NCBI RefSeq assembly: GCF_000702665.1
Contig: NZ_JNJA01000014.1
Span: 37,648-101,647 of the forward strand
From: Solidesulfovibrio alcoholivorans DSM 5433
Lineage (GTDB): Bacteria > Desulfobacterota > Desulfovibrionia > Desulfovibrionales > Desulfovibrionaceae
DNA: 64,000 nucleotides
Reading direction: 5' to 3'
Below, in pieces: positions 1 to 7,532 of this stretch (positions are counted from its first letter, which is position 1; each line of letters begins with the position of its first letter). The notes under the pieces are model-generated. The model was not told where the DNA came from, ran no database searches, and saw only the letters and a list, made by a program, of their open reading frames with translations. Position numbers and translations under genes: made by a program.

Positions 1-146
1 GTCGTTTTCGCGACGCCCGCCCATCGGGCGACACGCTTCGAGACTAAACACTCTTTGGCGGCAAAAGGCAAACCGCAGCGGGCAATTTCCCCGTTTCGAA
101 CACGAAAACCTGCTCCGCCGCCGCTTGAATGAGGTATTGCGCAGCC

Positions 147-872
147 ATGAACAAGACATCCTTCTCCAGTCTCGAGGAAACGGCCGCCTTCAAGCGCGCC
201 GCAGCAGCGCGGGCCGCGACCCTGGTCGCACCGGGTATGGCCGTGGGGCTCGGCCACGGCTCCACGGCCGTGGCCGCCGTGCCCTTTCTCGGCGAACGCG
301 CCAGGCGCGGCGAGCTTGACGGAACCGTGTTCGTGCCGGCGGCCCATTTCATGGCCGTGGCGCTACGCCGGGAAGGATTGCCTGTGGCGAGCCTCGACGA
401 CGCGCCCGAACTCGCCCTGGCCATCGACGGAGCCGACGAGATCGACCCGGACGGCAACTGCGTCAAGGGCGGCGGCGGGGCGCTGCTTTACGAGAAGATC
501 GTGGGACAGGCGGCCAGGAGGCTGGTCATCGTCGCCGACGCGGGCAAGCTCGCGCCGCGACTTTGCACGCGCCACGCCCTGCCCGTGGAAATCACGCCCT
601 TCGCCCTGGCGTCGGAACTGCGTTTTCTCGCGGCGCTCGGCGGCAACCCGGGCCTGCGCCTGCGCCCGGACGGCGACCCCATGCGCACCGAACGCGGCAA
701 CGTCATCGCGGACTGCGCCTTCGCGCCCCTGGCCGATCCGGCGGAACTGGCCGCGGCATTGGACGCCCGGGCGGGCGTGGCCGGACACGGGCTCTTCGTC
801 GGCCTGGCCTCGCGCATCATCCTGGCCGGGCCGGACGGCGTGCGCGAGATCGTGCCGCCCGGGAAAGGCTAG
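147..872 (+). CDS. rpiA: Ribose-5-phosphate isomerase A
   Basis: Interconverts ribose 5-phosphate and ribulose 5-phosphate in the cytoplasmic non-oxidative pentose phosphate pathway. The 241-residue product has the usual family length and carries the phosphate-binding GLGHGSTA at residues 34-41, the active-site DGADEID near residue 95 and the glycine run KGGGGAL near 106. The ATG at 147 is preferred because GAGGT lies at 131-135, about 11 bases upstream; the in-frame ATG at 129 has no such site. Its stop overlaps the stop of the convergent arsC by three bases. Nothing in the neighbourhood suggests a special role, so it reads as a housekeeping gene. Confidence 0.95.
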   Translation: MNKTSFSSLEETAAFKRAAAARAATLVAPGMAVGLGHGSTAVAAVPFLGERARRGELDGTVFVPAAHFMAVALRREGLPVASLDDAPELALAIDGADEIDPDGNCVKGGGGALLYEKIVGQAARRLVIVADAGKLAPRLCTRHALPVEITPFALASELRFLAALGGNPGLRLRPDGDPMRTERGNVIADCAFAPLADPAELAAALDARAGVAGHGLFVGLASRIILAGPDGVREIVPPGKG

Positions 873-1309
873 ACGTCCGCTTCGAGGCTTTGCGGCAGCC
901 CGGCCACGAAGACGCGGATGGCGTCGCGCACCTCGCGGTAGCGCGCAAGCGCCTCCTCTTCGGTCGCCGCGCCCGCGGCCAGCGCCGGCGGGTCCTCGAA
1001 GGGCGCATGAACCTTTTTGACCGGCCCCGGGAAAAAGGGGCAAAGGTCGTGGGCCGAGCCGCAAAGCGTCACAACATAATCGAAGGCGACATCGGGCAGT
1101 TCCGCGACGAGCTTGGAAGCCTGCCCGGAAATGTCCACGCCGGCCTCGGCCATGACGGCCACGGCCCGGGGATTGACGCCGTGCTTTTCCACGCCCGCCG
1201 AATACGCCTCGAGGACGTCGCCCCGGTCGGCCCGGGCGAAACCCTCGGCCATTTGGCTGCGACACGAGTTGCCCGTGCACAGAAACAGGATTTTTTTCTT
1301 GTCGCTCAA
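869..1309 (-). CDS. arsC: Arsenate reductase, thioredoxin-coupled ArsC type
   Basis: Reduces arsenate to arsenite in the cytoplasm with thioredoxin as electron donor. The 146-residue protein has the low-molecular-weight phosphatase fold signature [13 protein letters not shown] (nucleophilic Cys11, Arg17) and, downstream, [13 protein letters not shown], whose two cysteines seven residues apart match the Cys82/Cys89 relay of the Staphylococcus pI258 enzyme. The start is a TTG at 1307-1309 that overlaps the upstream stop as TTGA, so translation is probably coupled to the preceding arsC-like gene. No ATG is available in the right place. The pI258-type triad is complete, so activity is likely. Confidence 0.9.
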   Translation of the reverse strand: MSDKKKILFLCTGNSCRSQMAEGFARADRGDVLEAYSAGVEKHGVNPRAVAVMAEAGVDISGQASKLVAELPDVAFDYVVTLCGSAHDLCPFFPGPVKKVHAPFEDPPALAAGAATEEEALARYREVRDAIRVFVAGLPQSLEADV

Positions 1310-1779
1310 ACCGGTCCCCCCTGCTCCCAGGCGTCGCCGGGGCGCCGCCCCTTGCCGGCCTTGATCTCGTCGGCCAGCACGACCATGCGTTCCTTGATCC
1401 GGTCGCGGATGGCGCGCACCTTGGCCAGTTTCTCCTCGTCCGTACCGACCACGCCGGCGGGATCGGGAAACGGCAGGTGCAGCCGGTGGGTCACGCCCGC
1501 AAAAACCGGGCACTGCCCTTCCAGCGATTCCTCGCACACCGTGACCACGTAGTCGAACAGCCGTCCATCCTTATAGAGATCGAAAACCTTGCGGGTCTTC
1601 TTGGCCGAGAGGTCCAGGCCCTCTTCGGCCATGACGGCGACAACCAGGGGGTTGATGTCCGTCGGAGCGAGGCCGGCGCTCGTCACCTCCGCGGCATCGC
1701 CGCAAAATTGTTGCAGATAGGCTTCCGCAATCTGACTTCTCGCGCTGTTGTGCACGCAGATGAAAAGCACCCGCATCAT
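1306..1779 (-). CDS. Second ArsC / low-molecular-weight phosphatase family protein
   Basis: A paralogue of the following arsC, about 157 residues. It has the P-loop [13 protein letters not shown] (CX5R) of arsenate reductases and low-molecular-weight tyrosine phosphatases. Two further cysteines in [14 protein letters not shown] are eight residues apart instead of seven, so the relay differs slightly from the pI258 type. The start is set by GGAGGA at 1785-1790 upstream of two adjacent ATGs (1779 and 1776). An arsenate reductase is the likeliest role given the neighbours, but a phosphatase is possible. It is translationally coupled to arsC. Confidence 0.82.
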   Translation of the reverse strand: MMRVLFICVHNSARSQIAEAYLQQFCGDAAEVTSAGLAPTDINPLVVAVMAEEGLDLSAKKTRKVFDLYKDGRLFDYVVTVCEESLEGQCPVFAGVTHRLHLPFPDPAGVVGTDEEKLAKVRAIRDRIKERMVVLADEIKAGKGRRPGDAWEQGGPV

Positions 1780-1907
1780 GGTCGTCCTCCTTGGGGAATT
1801 CCGTCCTCGCTTCTTACGGACCGGATGTGGCGATTGCGTGGCGCAGCGGACAAACAGGCCGCAGGCCCCTCCGGGCCGGAAAACGTCCTGGGGAGGGGGC
1901 GTCGCGC

Positions 1908-2621
1908 TCATCCCCCGGCGAGGGTCGTCGTCAGGACATAGGCCCCCATGCCGAGGACCAGGACGCCGCCGCCGCGCCGCAGCCAGACCGCGCCGTCCCG
2001 GACCTCCCGCCTGGCCAGCCACCGGCCGGCCTGTCCGGCGAAAACGCCCGCCAGGAGCAGCGGCAGGCAGTGTCCCAGCGCGAAAAGCGTCAGCAATGCC
2101 ATGCCGGATGCAACCCGGCCTTCAAGAGCCACCACGGCCAGCAGCGGGGCCAGGAACCCGAAGGTGCACGCCCCGGTCGCCCCGCCGTACGTCAACCCGA
2201 GCAACAGCGCGCCCGAAGCCCCGCGCAAACGCGGCGGACGGGCCCCGGTCCTCGACGCATGCCGCCGCCACGGCGCCAGCCCCGCCATCTCGAGGCCGGC
2301 CAGGCAAAGCGCCACCCCGACCGCCACGGGCAACACCGCGCCAAGATCGCCGAGCATGCGGCCCAAGGCGACGCACAGCAGGCCCACCGCCACGATCATC
2401 GCGAAAAGACCGCCGACAAAGGCCAGGGAACAGCGTAGCGCGACGGCCCCGGTGGCCAGGCCTCCCTGCCCGGCCACATAGCCGACCAGGAGCACCATGG
2501 CGGCCAGATGGCAGGGACTGAAAAGCACGCTGACCATACCCCATAAAAACGCCCCGGCAGCGGCGATCCAAAACGCTCCGGACAACCAGCCATGCACCAG
2601 GGTGAAAAGCGCTTCCGTCAT
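1908..2621 (-). CDS. CcdA/DsbD-type transmembrane thiol-disulfide transporter
   Basis: An inner-membrane protein of 237 residues with about six hydrophobic segments, resembling the transmembrane domain of CcdA/DsbD, which carries reducing equivalents from cytoplasmic thioredoxin to periplasmic thiol proteins. The family's paired cysteines are visible: one in the first half (SVLFSPCHLAAM, Cys-Pro after a hydrophobic segment) and one in the second half (GATGACTFGFLAP). The gene starts six bases after the stop of the periplasmic thioredoxin gene, so the two almost certainly act together. Its link to the ArsC genes, 128 bases downstream, is by position only. Confidence 0.85.
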   Translation of the reverse strand: MTEALFTLVHGWLSGAFWIAAAGAFLWGMVSVLFSPCHLAAMVLLVGYVAGQGGLATGAVALRCSLAFVGGLFAMIVAVGLLCVALGRMLGDLGAVLPVAVGVALCLAGLEMAGLAPWRRHASRTGARPPRLRGASGALLLGLTYGGATGACTFGFLAPLLAVVALEGRVASGMALLTLFALGHCLPLLLAGVFAGQAGRWLARREVRDGAVWLRRGGGVLVLGMGAYVLTTTLAGG

Positions 2622-2627
2622 CGCCGC

Positions 2628-2996
2628 CTACTCGGCCAGGAGACGGTCGAGGACCGCCGCGATGCCGGGCTCGTCAAGATAGCCCTCGTGCCGCCAGGCC
2701 TCCTTGCCGTCCCGGCCGAAAAACACCTGCGTGGGAATCAGGCGGATTCCGTAAGTCGTAGCCGCGTCCGGTTCCTTGCGGATGTCGATGAACACCACCT
2801 CGGCCCGGCCGCCGTACCGGGCGGTTACGGCCTCGAGCACAGGCTGCATCATCTTGCACGGCACGCAGGCGCCCGAACCGAGATCGACCAGGGTCACGCG
2901 TCCGGCCTTGGGCACGTCCCCGCCTGCGGCCCCCGCGCAAAGCGGCGTCAAGGCAAGGGAAAACAGCATCCACGCCACGACAACGCCCCGCCTCAT
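2628..2996 (-). CDS. Periplasmic thioredoxin-like protein
   Basis: A 122-residue exported thioredoxin-fold protein. An N-terminal hydrophobic stretch (MRRGVVVAWMLFSLALTPLC) acts as a signal or anchor sequence and is followed by a thioredoxin domain with the redox motif CVPC in GSGACVPCKMMQP and the conserved cis-proline region IRLIPTQVFF. The ATG at 2996 has GGAGG seven bases upstream; longer in-frame starts lack a site and would break the signal peptide. It is the first gene of a leftward group with the CcdA-like protein and two ArsC proteins, which suggests it passes electrons outward for periplasmic thiol chemistry. Confidence 0.85.
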   Translation of the reverse strand: MRRGVVVAWMLFSLALTPLCAGAAGGDVPKAGRVTLVDLGSGACVPCKMMQPVLEAVTARYGGRAEVVFIDIRKEPDAATTYGIRLIPTQVFFGRDGKEAWRHEGYLDEPGIAAVLDRLLAE

Positions 2997-3151
2997 GCCG
3001 CCGCCTCCGCAACGCCAGCACCCGGATACGATTTCCCGGCCACCCCGGCAGGGGCGCCTTCCCGGGGAACGCCTCCCCTCTCGCGTCGGACAATCCGGGC
3101 AACGGGATATCCTGAAACCATGCGGCACCTCCATGCGTGCGGAAGGCATTT

Positions 3152-3195
3152 ATTGTTTATTTGGCAAAATTGCCAACAATAATGTCCCACGTCAA
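3152..3195 (-). promoter_or_regulatory. Promoter with palindromic operator for the thioredoxin-ccdA-arsC group
   Basis: The palindrome TTGGCA-AAAT-TGCCAA (3161-3176) is flanked by matching ATTGTT (3152-3157) and AACAAT (3175-3180). On the minus strand a -35-like TTGACG (complement of 3190-3195) is followed after 17 bases by a weak -10 (CAATTT) inside the palindrome, so a repressor bound there would cover the promoter. The regulator is unknown; no arsR is present. The rest of the 2997-3309 gap shows no gene. Confidence 0.5.
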
Positions 3196-3309
3196 GCCTG
3201 CCCGTGCCCTTTTCCCTTCCTTCCCAAACGACCCGGGCCGCGCCCCGTCCACGGAAGACGGCGGCGCGACCCGGGCGGAGTTCCGTCCGGACGGCGAAAA
3301 ACTCCCGGC

Positions 3310-3771
3310 TTATTGCCCCAGATCCTTCTTGGCCGCCTCGTAGGCCTTGCCCAGGCTGTCCATGGCCGCGTCGTAGCCGGCCTTTATGTCCTTGCCCGCG
3401 GCGGTGCTGGCGGTGCCGAGATCCTTGAGCTTGGCCTGCGCCTCGGCGCGCTTGGCCTTGAGGTCGTCCAGGGCTTTTTGCGCCTGCGCCTTGCCCTGGT
3501 CGCCAAGCGTGGCGGCCTTGGCCTGCAGGGCGTCGATGTCCTTGTCCATGGCCGCCATGCGCGCGGCCGCGTCCTGCCGGGCCTTGGCGAGCTGGTCCGC
3601 GGTGTAGGCCGCCGTGGTCTGGGCCGCCTGGCTGATGTCCTTCTTGACGTCCTGTGCCGTCGGCGTGGCGGATTTGGTTTCCGTCTTCTTTTCCTCTGAC
3701 TTGCCGCAACCGGCCACAGCCAGGGCGGCGAGGAGCAACAGGGTGGCAAGGATCGCAAGCTGCTTTTTCAT
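3310..3771 (-). CDS. Coiled-coil lipoprotein, function unknown
   Basis: A 153-residue lipoprotein. The signal peptide MKKQLAILATLLLLAALAVA ends in the lipobox AVAGC, and the residue after the cysteine is Gly, which does not signal inner-membrane retention. The mature part is almost entirely Ala, Lys, Asp and Gln in long heptad-like helices with no cysteines, so it should form an extended coiled coil in the cell envelope. The ATG at 3771 follows AAAGGAGGT at ideal distance. No enzymatic motif is visible. A structural, Lpp-like or stress-related envelope role is possible but cannot be shown. Confidence 0.85.
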   Translation of the reverse strand: MKKQLAILATLLLLAALAVAGCGKSEEKKTETKSATPTAQDVKKDISQAAQTTAAYTADQLAKARQDAAARMAAMDKDIDALQAKAATLGDQGKAQAQKALDDLKAKRAEAQAKLKDLGTASTAAGKDIKAGYDAAMDSLGKAYEAAKKDLGQ

Positions 3772-3784
3772 GAGACCTCCTTTG

Positions 3785-3819
3785 TGTGGCATGCCCTGCA
3801 TTGTGGCATGCCCATTATA
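3785..3819 (-). promoter_or_regulatory. Lipoprotein promoter -10 box with tandem 12-bp repeats
   Basis: The minus strand has a perfect TATAAT (complement of 3814-3819) in front of the lipoprotein gene. Between it and the ribosome binding site lie two exact copies of TGTGGCATGCCC (3785-3796 and 3802-3813, + strand), each with the palindromic core GGCATGCC, 17 bases apart. This looks like a tandem binding site in the 5' leader, although the -35 box is weak. Confidence 0.5.
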
Positions 3820-4100
3820 AGGAACTGGCTCACGGGTAACACATCCCGGCGCGGCGGCAAACCCGAAACGGGAAAAAGCGGGGTGTGCGGGTGACTGTCC
3901 GGACGCGAGCGCGACATGTTTGCGACGTCGCTTCCAGCCGTCCGGCAGGGCGTTTCCGGCCCCGGGGAAGGCCCCGTGTCATCTTGTCCCGCATGGACAG
4001 CAGTGGCGACATTTTTCCAACATACTTGAATAAAACAACTAATTTTGAAGTATTTTCGCTCCTGCGGGGACAACTCTACCCCCGGCAGACCCCTGTGACC

Positions 4101-4179
4101 TTTTTACCCAATCCACGCACGCGTGTGGGACAACTTGTCCATGACGCCGCAACCCCCGGAATTGGCCGCTTTTTACCCA
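4101..4179 (+). promoter_or_regulatory. Upstream activator elements for the adh sigma-54 promoter
   Basis: Two copies of TTTTTACCCA lie at 4101-4110 and 4170-4179. The first is followed after exactly 15 bases by TGGGACAA (4126-4133), giving an inverted ACCCA-N15-TGGGA dyad. The ACCCA of the first copy begins 190 bp before the -24 box at 4296. A similar element sits at the same distance before the sigma-54 promoters of the aldehyde oxidoreductase locus and of hnd, so these are probably binding sites of an NtrC-type enhancer-binding protein. Two more dyads, GGACAA-C-TTGTCC (4128-4140) and GTGTC-N7-GACAC (about 4194-4210), also lie here. The gap holds no gene. Confidence 0.6.
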
Positions 4180-4295
4180 CCTCTGTTTCGGCTGTGTCCC
4201 TTTGCGACACCCAAACGCGGCGCGCAAACGGCCAGACTGCCCCGGCGCGACGGCGCCGATGCCGATAACACGTTGAAATAACACACCACAAAAAC

Positions 4296-4311
4296 TGGCC
4301 CGGGAATTGCT
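4296..4311 (+). promoter_or_regulatory. Sigma-54 promoter of adh
   Basis: TGGCCCGGGAATTGCT matches the -24/-12 consensus TGGCAC(G)N4TTGCW at all but one position, with GG and GC separated by the required ten bases. It lies about 95 bp before the adh start codon, which gives a normal leader. Transcription should depend on RpoN and an enhancer-binding protein, consistent with the elements at 4101-4179. Confidence 0.85.
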
Positions 4312-4405
4312 TTACAGGGGGAAGCGTTTACCCAAAAGCCGCAAGGAAATCAGGTTTGGGGTCCGTTCGCAAAACCATAACCTTAACCCAAGTGAGGTTG
4401 GCACC

Positions 4406-5587
4406 ATGGCAGTTCGCGAGCAAGTTTACGGTTTCTTCATTCCCAGCGTGACCCTTATCGGCATCGGCGCCGCCAAGCAGATCCCTGAGAAGATCAAGGC
4501 TCTCGGCGGTTCCAAGCCGTTGATCGTCACGGACAAGGGCGTGGTGAAAGTCGGCATCTGCAAACAGATCACCGACCTGCTCGACGCCGCCGGCATGAAA
4601 TATCATGTCTATGATGAGACCATCCCCAACCCCACGGACAAGAACGTCCACGACGGCGTCGAAGTCTACAAGAAAGAGGGTTGCGACAGCCTCATCACCC
4701 TGGGCGGCGGTTCCTCGCACGACTGCGGCAAGGGCATCGGCCTCGTCGTCTCCAACGGCGGCAAGATCCATGACTTCGAAGGCGTGGACAAGTCCTCCAA
4801 GCCCTTCATGCCCTACCTGGCCGTCAACACCACGGCCGGCACCGCCTCTGAAATGACCCGTTTCTGCATCATCACCGACCTGTCCCGCCACGTGAAGATG
4901 GCCATCGTGGACTGGCGCGTGACCCCGCACATCGCCATCGACGACCCGGTCCTGATGGTCGGCATGCCCCCGGCGCTGACCGCCGCCACCGGCATGGACG
5001 CCCTGACCCACGCCGTCGAGGCCTTCGTGTCCACCATCGCCAACCCGATGACCGACGCCTGCGCCATCGAAGCCATCAAGCTGATCTTCAAGTACCTCCG
5101 CAAGGCCGTTGCCAACGGTCAGGACATGGAAGCCCGCGAAGGCATGTGCTTCGCCGAATACCTGGCCGGCATGGCCTTCAACAACGCCAGCCTCGGCCAC
5201 GTGCACGCCATGGCTCACCAGCTGGGCGGCTTCTACGACCTGCCGCACGGCGAGTGCAACGCCATCCTGCTGCCCCACGTCGAGAGCTTCAACCTCATCG
5301 CGAAGGTCGAGAAGTTCGCCGCGATGGCCGAGATCATGGGCGAGAACATCACCGGCATGGCTCCTCGCGACGCCGCCGAACTGTGCCTCAAGGCCATCCG
5401 CCAGCTGTCCACCGACGTCGGCATCCCGGCCGGCCTGGTCGAGCTCGGCAAGCGTTATGGCAAGGAAGTCAAGGCTTCCGACATCCCGACCATGACCGGC
5501 AACGCCCAGAAGGACGCCTGCGGTCTGACCAACCCGCGCTGCCCGACCGACAAGGACGTGGCCGCCATTTACACGGCCGCCCTGTAA
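4406..5587 (+). CDS. adh: Iron-containing alcohol dehydrogenase
   Basis: NAD-linked group III alcohol dehydrogenase, expected to oxidise ethanol and other short primary alcohols to aldehydes. The 393-residue length is that of the Desulfovibrio enzymes. Visible motifs are the nucleotide-binding GGGSSHDCGKG and the metal ligands in MDALTHAVEAF and the histidine-rich GHVHAMAHQLGGFYDLPHGE. The ATG at 4406 follows GAGG at 4393-4396. The ending is followed by a strong hairpin. The gene precedes hdrCBA-flxDCBA as in D. vulgaris, where the combination serves ethanol metabolism. The sigma-54 promoter suggests tightly regulated, potentially very high expression. Confidence 0.95.
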   Translation: MAVREQVYGFFIPSVTLIGIGAAKQIPEKIKALGGSKPLIVTDKGVVKVGICKQITDLLDAAGMKYHVYDETIPNPTDKNVHDGVEVYKKEGCDSLITLGGGSSHDCGKGIGLVVSNGGKIHDFEGVDKSSKPFMPYLAVNTTAGTASEMTRFCIITDLSRHVKMAIVDWRVTPHIAIDDPVLMVGMPPALTAATGMDALTHAVEAFVSTIANPMTDACAIEAIKLIFKYLRKAVANGQDMEAREGMCFAEYLAGMAFNNASLGHVHAMAHQLGGFYDLPHGECNAILLPHVESFNLIAKVEKFAAMAEIMGENITGMAPRDAAELCLKAIRQLSTDVGIPAGLVELGKRYGKEVKASDIPTMTGNAQKDACGLTNPRCPTDKDVAAIYTAAL

Positions 5588-5602
5588 CACGGACGACCAC
5601 GC

Positions 5603-5630
5603 AAGGGGGGGGCCTTCGGGCCCCCCCTTT
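5603..5630 (+). terminator. Transcription terminator after adh
   Basis: A G-run/C-run stem (eight Gs against seven Cs, closed by CC/GG) with a TTCG tetraloop and flanking AA/TTT lies 15 bases after the adh stop. It should end most adh transcripts or reduce read-through into hdrC. Confidence 0.75.
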
Positions 5631-5938
5631 GAGCATCCGGCTCCTGCCCGTCCCAAGGCGGGAAGGCTCTTCGGACGGGGCGGTGGCAGACGCCCCGCAA
5701 GAAGGGTGCAGCGACCAGCCTGCACAGGGTCGCCGGGAATGCGGGCGACGGCGGTCTTGGGCCGACGGACGCGTTTTGCCACCGATTTTTATCCCAGGCA
5801 GACATAAAATACGTCCAATAAGCAACGCAATTTTTCACATTTGTTCTAGATCGATACAAGGTGGCGAAGGCTAATCAGACTGAGATAATTAGTATTTCTT
5901 TGACTTTTTTAGGGAATTTATCCTCCAGGTGCGACACC
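5631..5938. other. Non-coding stretch between adh and hdrC
   Basis: No gene is visible. A weak sigma-54-like TGGCA-to-GCA match lies at 5684-5699, and the sequence turns AT-rich from about 5805 to 5925. The hdrC-flxA promoter probably lies in this part, but no pair of boxes is convincing. Confidence 0.4.
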
Positions 5939-5987
5939 CGGTCCGGGGTGGTCAAGTACTGACCGCCATGCTATCCACCCCGGACCG
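5939..5987. repeat. Inverted repeat upstream of hdrC
   Basis: A perfect 13-bp inverted repeat, CGGTCCGGGGTGG (5939-5951) and CCACCCCGGACCG (5975-5987), encloses 23 bases. No T-run follows, so it is not a classical terminator. It lies 85 bp before hdrC and could be a leader hairpin or the operator of the hdr-flx genes. Confidence 0.7.
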
Positions 5988-6072
5988 CGGTTGTCGTTTC
6001 TCCTGCCTCCGGGCGTCAGGGCGAACCGCTTGAGATAGACCAGTTTCTTTCACGTCAACCGGATAGGAACGT

Positions 6073-6633
6073 ATGCAGACCATCAATCTCACCCGCGACT
6101 ACGACGGCGATTTCGTTCACAGGGTGGAGGAAGAGTCCGGGCAGAACGTCAGCCTGTGCTACCAGTGCGGGAACTGCACGGCCGGCTGCCCGTACACTTT
6201 CGCCTACGATATCCCCGTCAGTCAGATCATGCGCCTGGTCCAGGCAGGGCAGAAAAAGACCGTGCTGGCGTCGAAGTCCATCTGGCTTTGCGCCACCTGC
6301 GAATCCTGCACGACCCGCTGCCCCAACAACATCGACGTGGCCTGCGTGATGGACGTGCTGCGGCACATGGCCCGCCGCGAGGGCCTGGCCGCCGTACCGC
6401 AGGTCAAGACCTTCTGGGACAGCTTCCTGGATTCGGTCAAAGCCCACGGCCGCGTCTTCGAACTGGGGCTCACCGTCAATTACGTCATGCGCACCGGTCG
6501 TTTCTGGACCGACCTTGACCTCGGGCCGAAAATCTTCCCCAAGGGCAAGCTCTCCATGAAGCCCCACGAGATCGCGGGCAAGGAGCACGTGGCCCGCATC
6601 TTCGAGCGTTTCGAGAGGGAGTCCAACTCATGA
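6073..6633 (+). CDS. hdrC: Heterodisulfide reductase-like subunit C
   Basis: Small iron-sulfur electron-transfer subunit, 186 residues. Two ferredoxin motifs near the N-terminus, CYQCGNCTAGCP and CATCESCTTRCP, should bind two [4Fe-4S] clusters that link HdrA to HdrB. Desulfovibrio has no methanogen CoM-CoB heterodisulfide; the HdrABC-FlxABCD complex of D. vulgaris is described as an NADH-oxidising, probably bifurcating complex that reduces ferredoxin and a disulfide such as DsrC. The ATG at 6073 has a short AGGA upstream. The stop overlaps the hdrB start (ATGA), and the gene opens a seven-gene operon. Confidence 0.93.
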   Translation: MQTINLTRDYDGDFVHRVEEESGQNVSLCYQCGNCTAGCPYTFAYDIPVSQIMRLVQAGQKKTVLASKSIWLCATCESCTTRCPNNIDVACVMDVLRHMARREGLAAVPQVKTFWDSFLDSVKAHGRVFELGLTVNYVMRTGRFWTDLDLGPKIFPKGKLSMKPHEIAGKEHVARIFERFERESNS

Positions 6634-7529
6634 GCGAAGCGATTGCCTACTACCCGGGCTGCTCGGGCCTGGGCACTTCCAAGGAATACGACGCCTCCAC
6701 CCGGGCCGTCTGCCGGGCGCTGGGGCTGTCCCTGGTGGACATCCCGGACTGGAGTTGCTGCGGCTCCACACCGGCCCATACCAAGGACCACGTGCTCTCC
6801 GCCGCCCTGTCCGCCCGCAACCTCCAGCTCGTGGCGGGCATGGGCATCGGCGCCGCCGCCACCCCCTGCCCGAGCTGCCTGACCAACCTGCGCACGGCCA
6901 ACCACCGCATGGCCGCGCCGGCCATGGCCGCAAAGGTCAACAAGCTCCTCGACGATCCCTACGCCGGCGGCGTGGAAGCCATCTCCATCCTCCAGGCCCT
7001 GGTCGAGAAGATCGGCCTCGACGAGATCAAGGCTGCCGTGCGCACGCCGCTTTCCGGCCTCAAGGTCGCCTGCTACTACGGCTGCATCATGAACCGGCCG
7101 CCCGAGCTCATGGCCTTCGACGACTGCGAGAACCCCATGGCCATGGACAACGTCCTCGCGGCCATGGGGGCGACCATCCTGCCCTTCCCGCTCAAGGTCG
7201 AGTGCTGCGGCGCCTCCTACGGCATCCCGCGCCAGGACATCGTGGCCAAACTCACGGGCAAGCTCCTGGACGCGGCGCGCTCCATCGGCGCGGACGTGGT
7301 CGCCGTGGCCTGCCCCCTGTGCCAGATGAACCTCGATCTGCGCCAGGGACAGGTGAACAGGGCCCTGGGGACCAATTTCCGCATCCCCGTGGCCTATTTC
7401 ACCCAGCTCATGGGCGTGGCCCTCAATATCGCGGACGCGGAACTCGGCTTCGACAAGCTGTGCATCGACCCGAGGCCCGTCCTCAACAAGGCCCTCTCGG
7501 GCGCGGACACCCAGGCGAAGGGAGCATAG
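6630..7529 (+). CDS. hdrB: Heterodisulfide reductase-like subunit B
   Basis: Catalytic disulfide-reducing subunit, 299 residues. It contains two CCG domains, the cysteine-rich modules that bind the non-cubane [4Fe-4S] pair in methanogen HdrB. The first has YYPGCSGL, DWSCCGST and PCPSC; the second has CYYGCIMN, VECCGASYG and ACPLCQ. Translation starts inside the hdrC stop (ATGA). In the flx context the likely substrate is a protein or small-molecule disulfide, with DsrC trisulfide or disulfide as the usual proposal; the sequence itself does not identify it. Confidence 0.93.
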   Translation: MSEAIAYYPGCSGLGTSKEYDASTRAVCRALGLSLVDIPDWSCCGSTPAHTKDHVLSAALSARNLQLVAGMGIGAAATPCPSCLTNLRTANHRMAAPAMAAKVNKLLDDPYAGGVEAISILQALVEKIGLDEIKAAVRTPLSGLKVACYYGCIMNRPPELMAFDDCENPMAMDNVLAAMGATILPFPLKVECCGASYGIPRQDIVAKLTGKLLDAARSIGADVVAVACPLCQMNLDLRQGQVNRALGTNFRIPVAYFTQLMGVALNIADAELGFDKLCIDPRPVLNKALSGADTQAKGA

Positions 7530-7532
7530 GCC

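Noticed and set aside
1..128. A gene or control site at the left edge
   Set aside because: Only a short reverse open frame overlapping rpiA is present; no motif or promoter could be supported.
5684..5699. TGGCAGACGCCCCGCA as a sigma-54 promoter for hdrC
   Set aside because: GG and GC spacing is right, but the TT before GC is missing and the site is nearly 390 bp upstream of hdrC, without the shared activator element.
5841..5859. TTGT...ACAA as a Rex site before hdrC
   Set aside because: Only four bases of each arm match and the spacing is 19 instead of 18; the inner GAA/TTC is missing.
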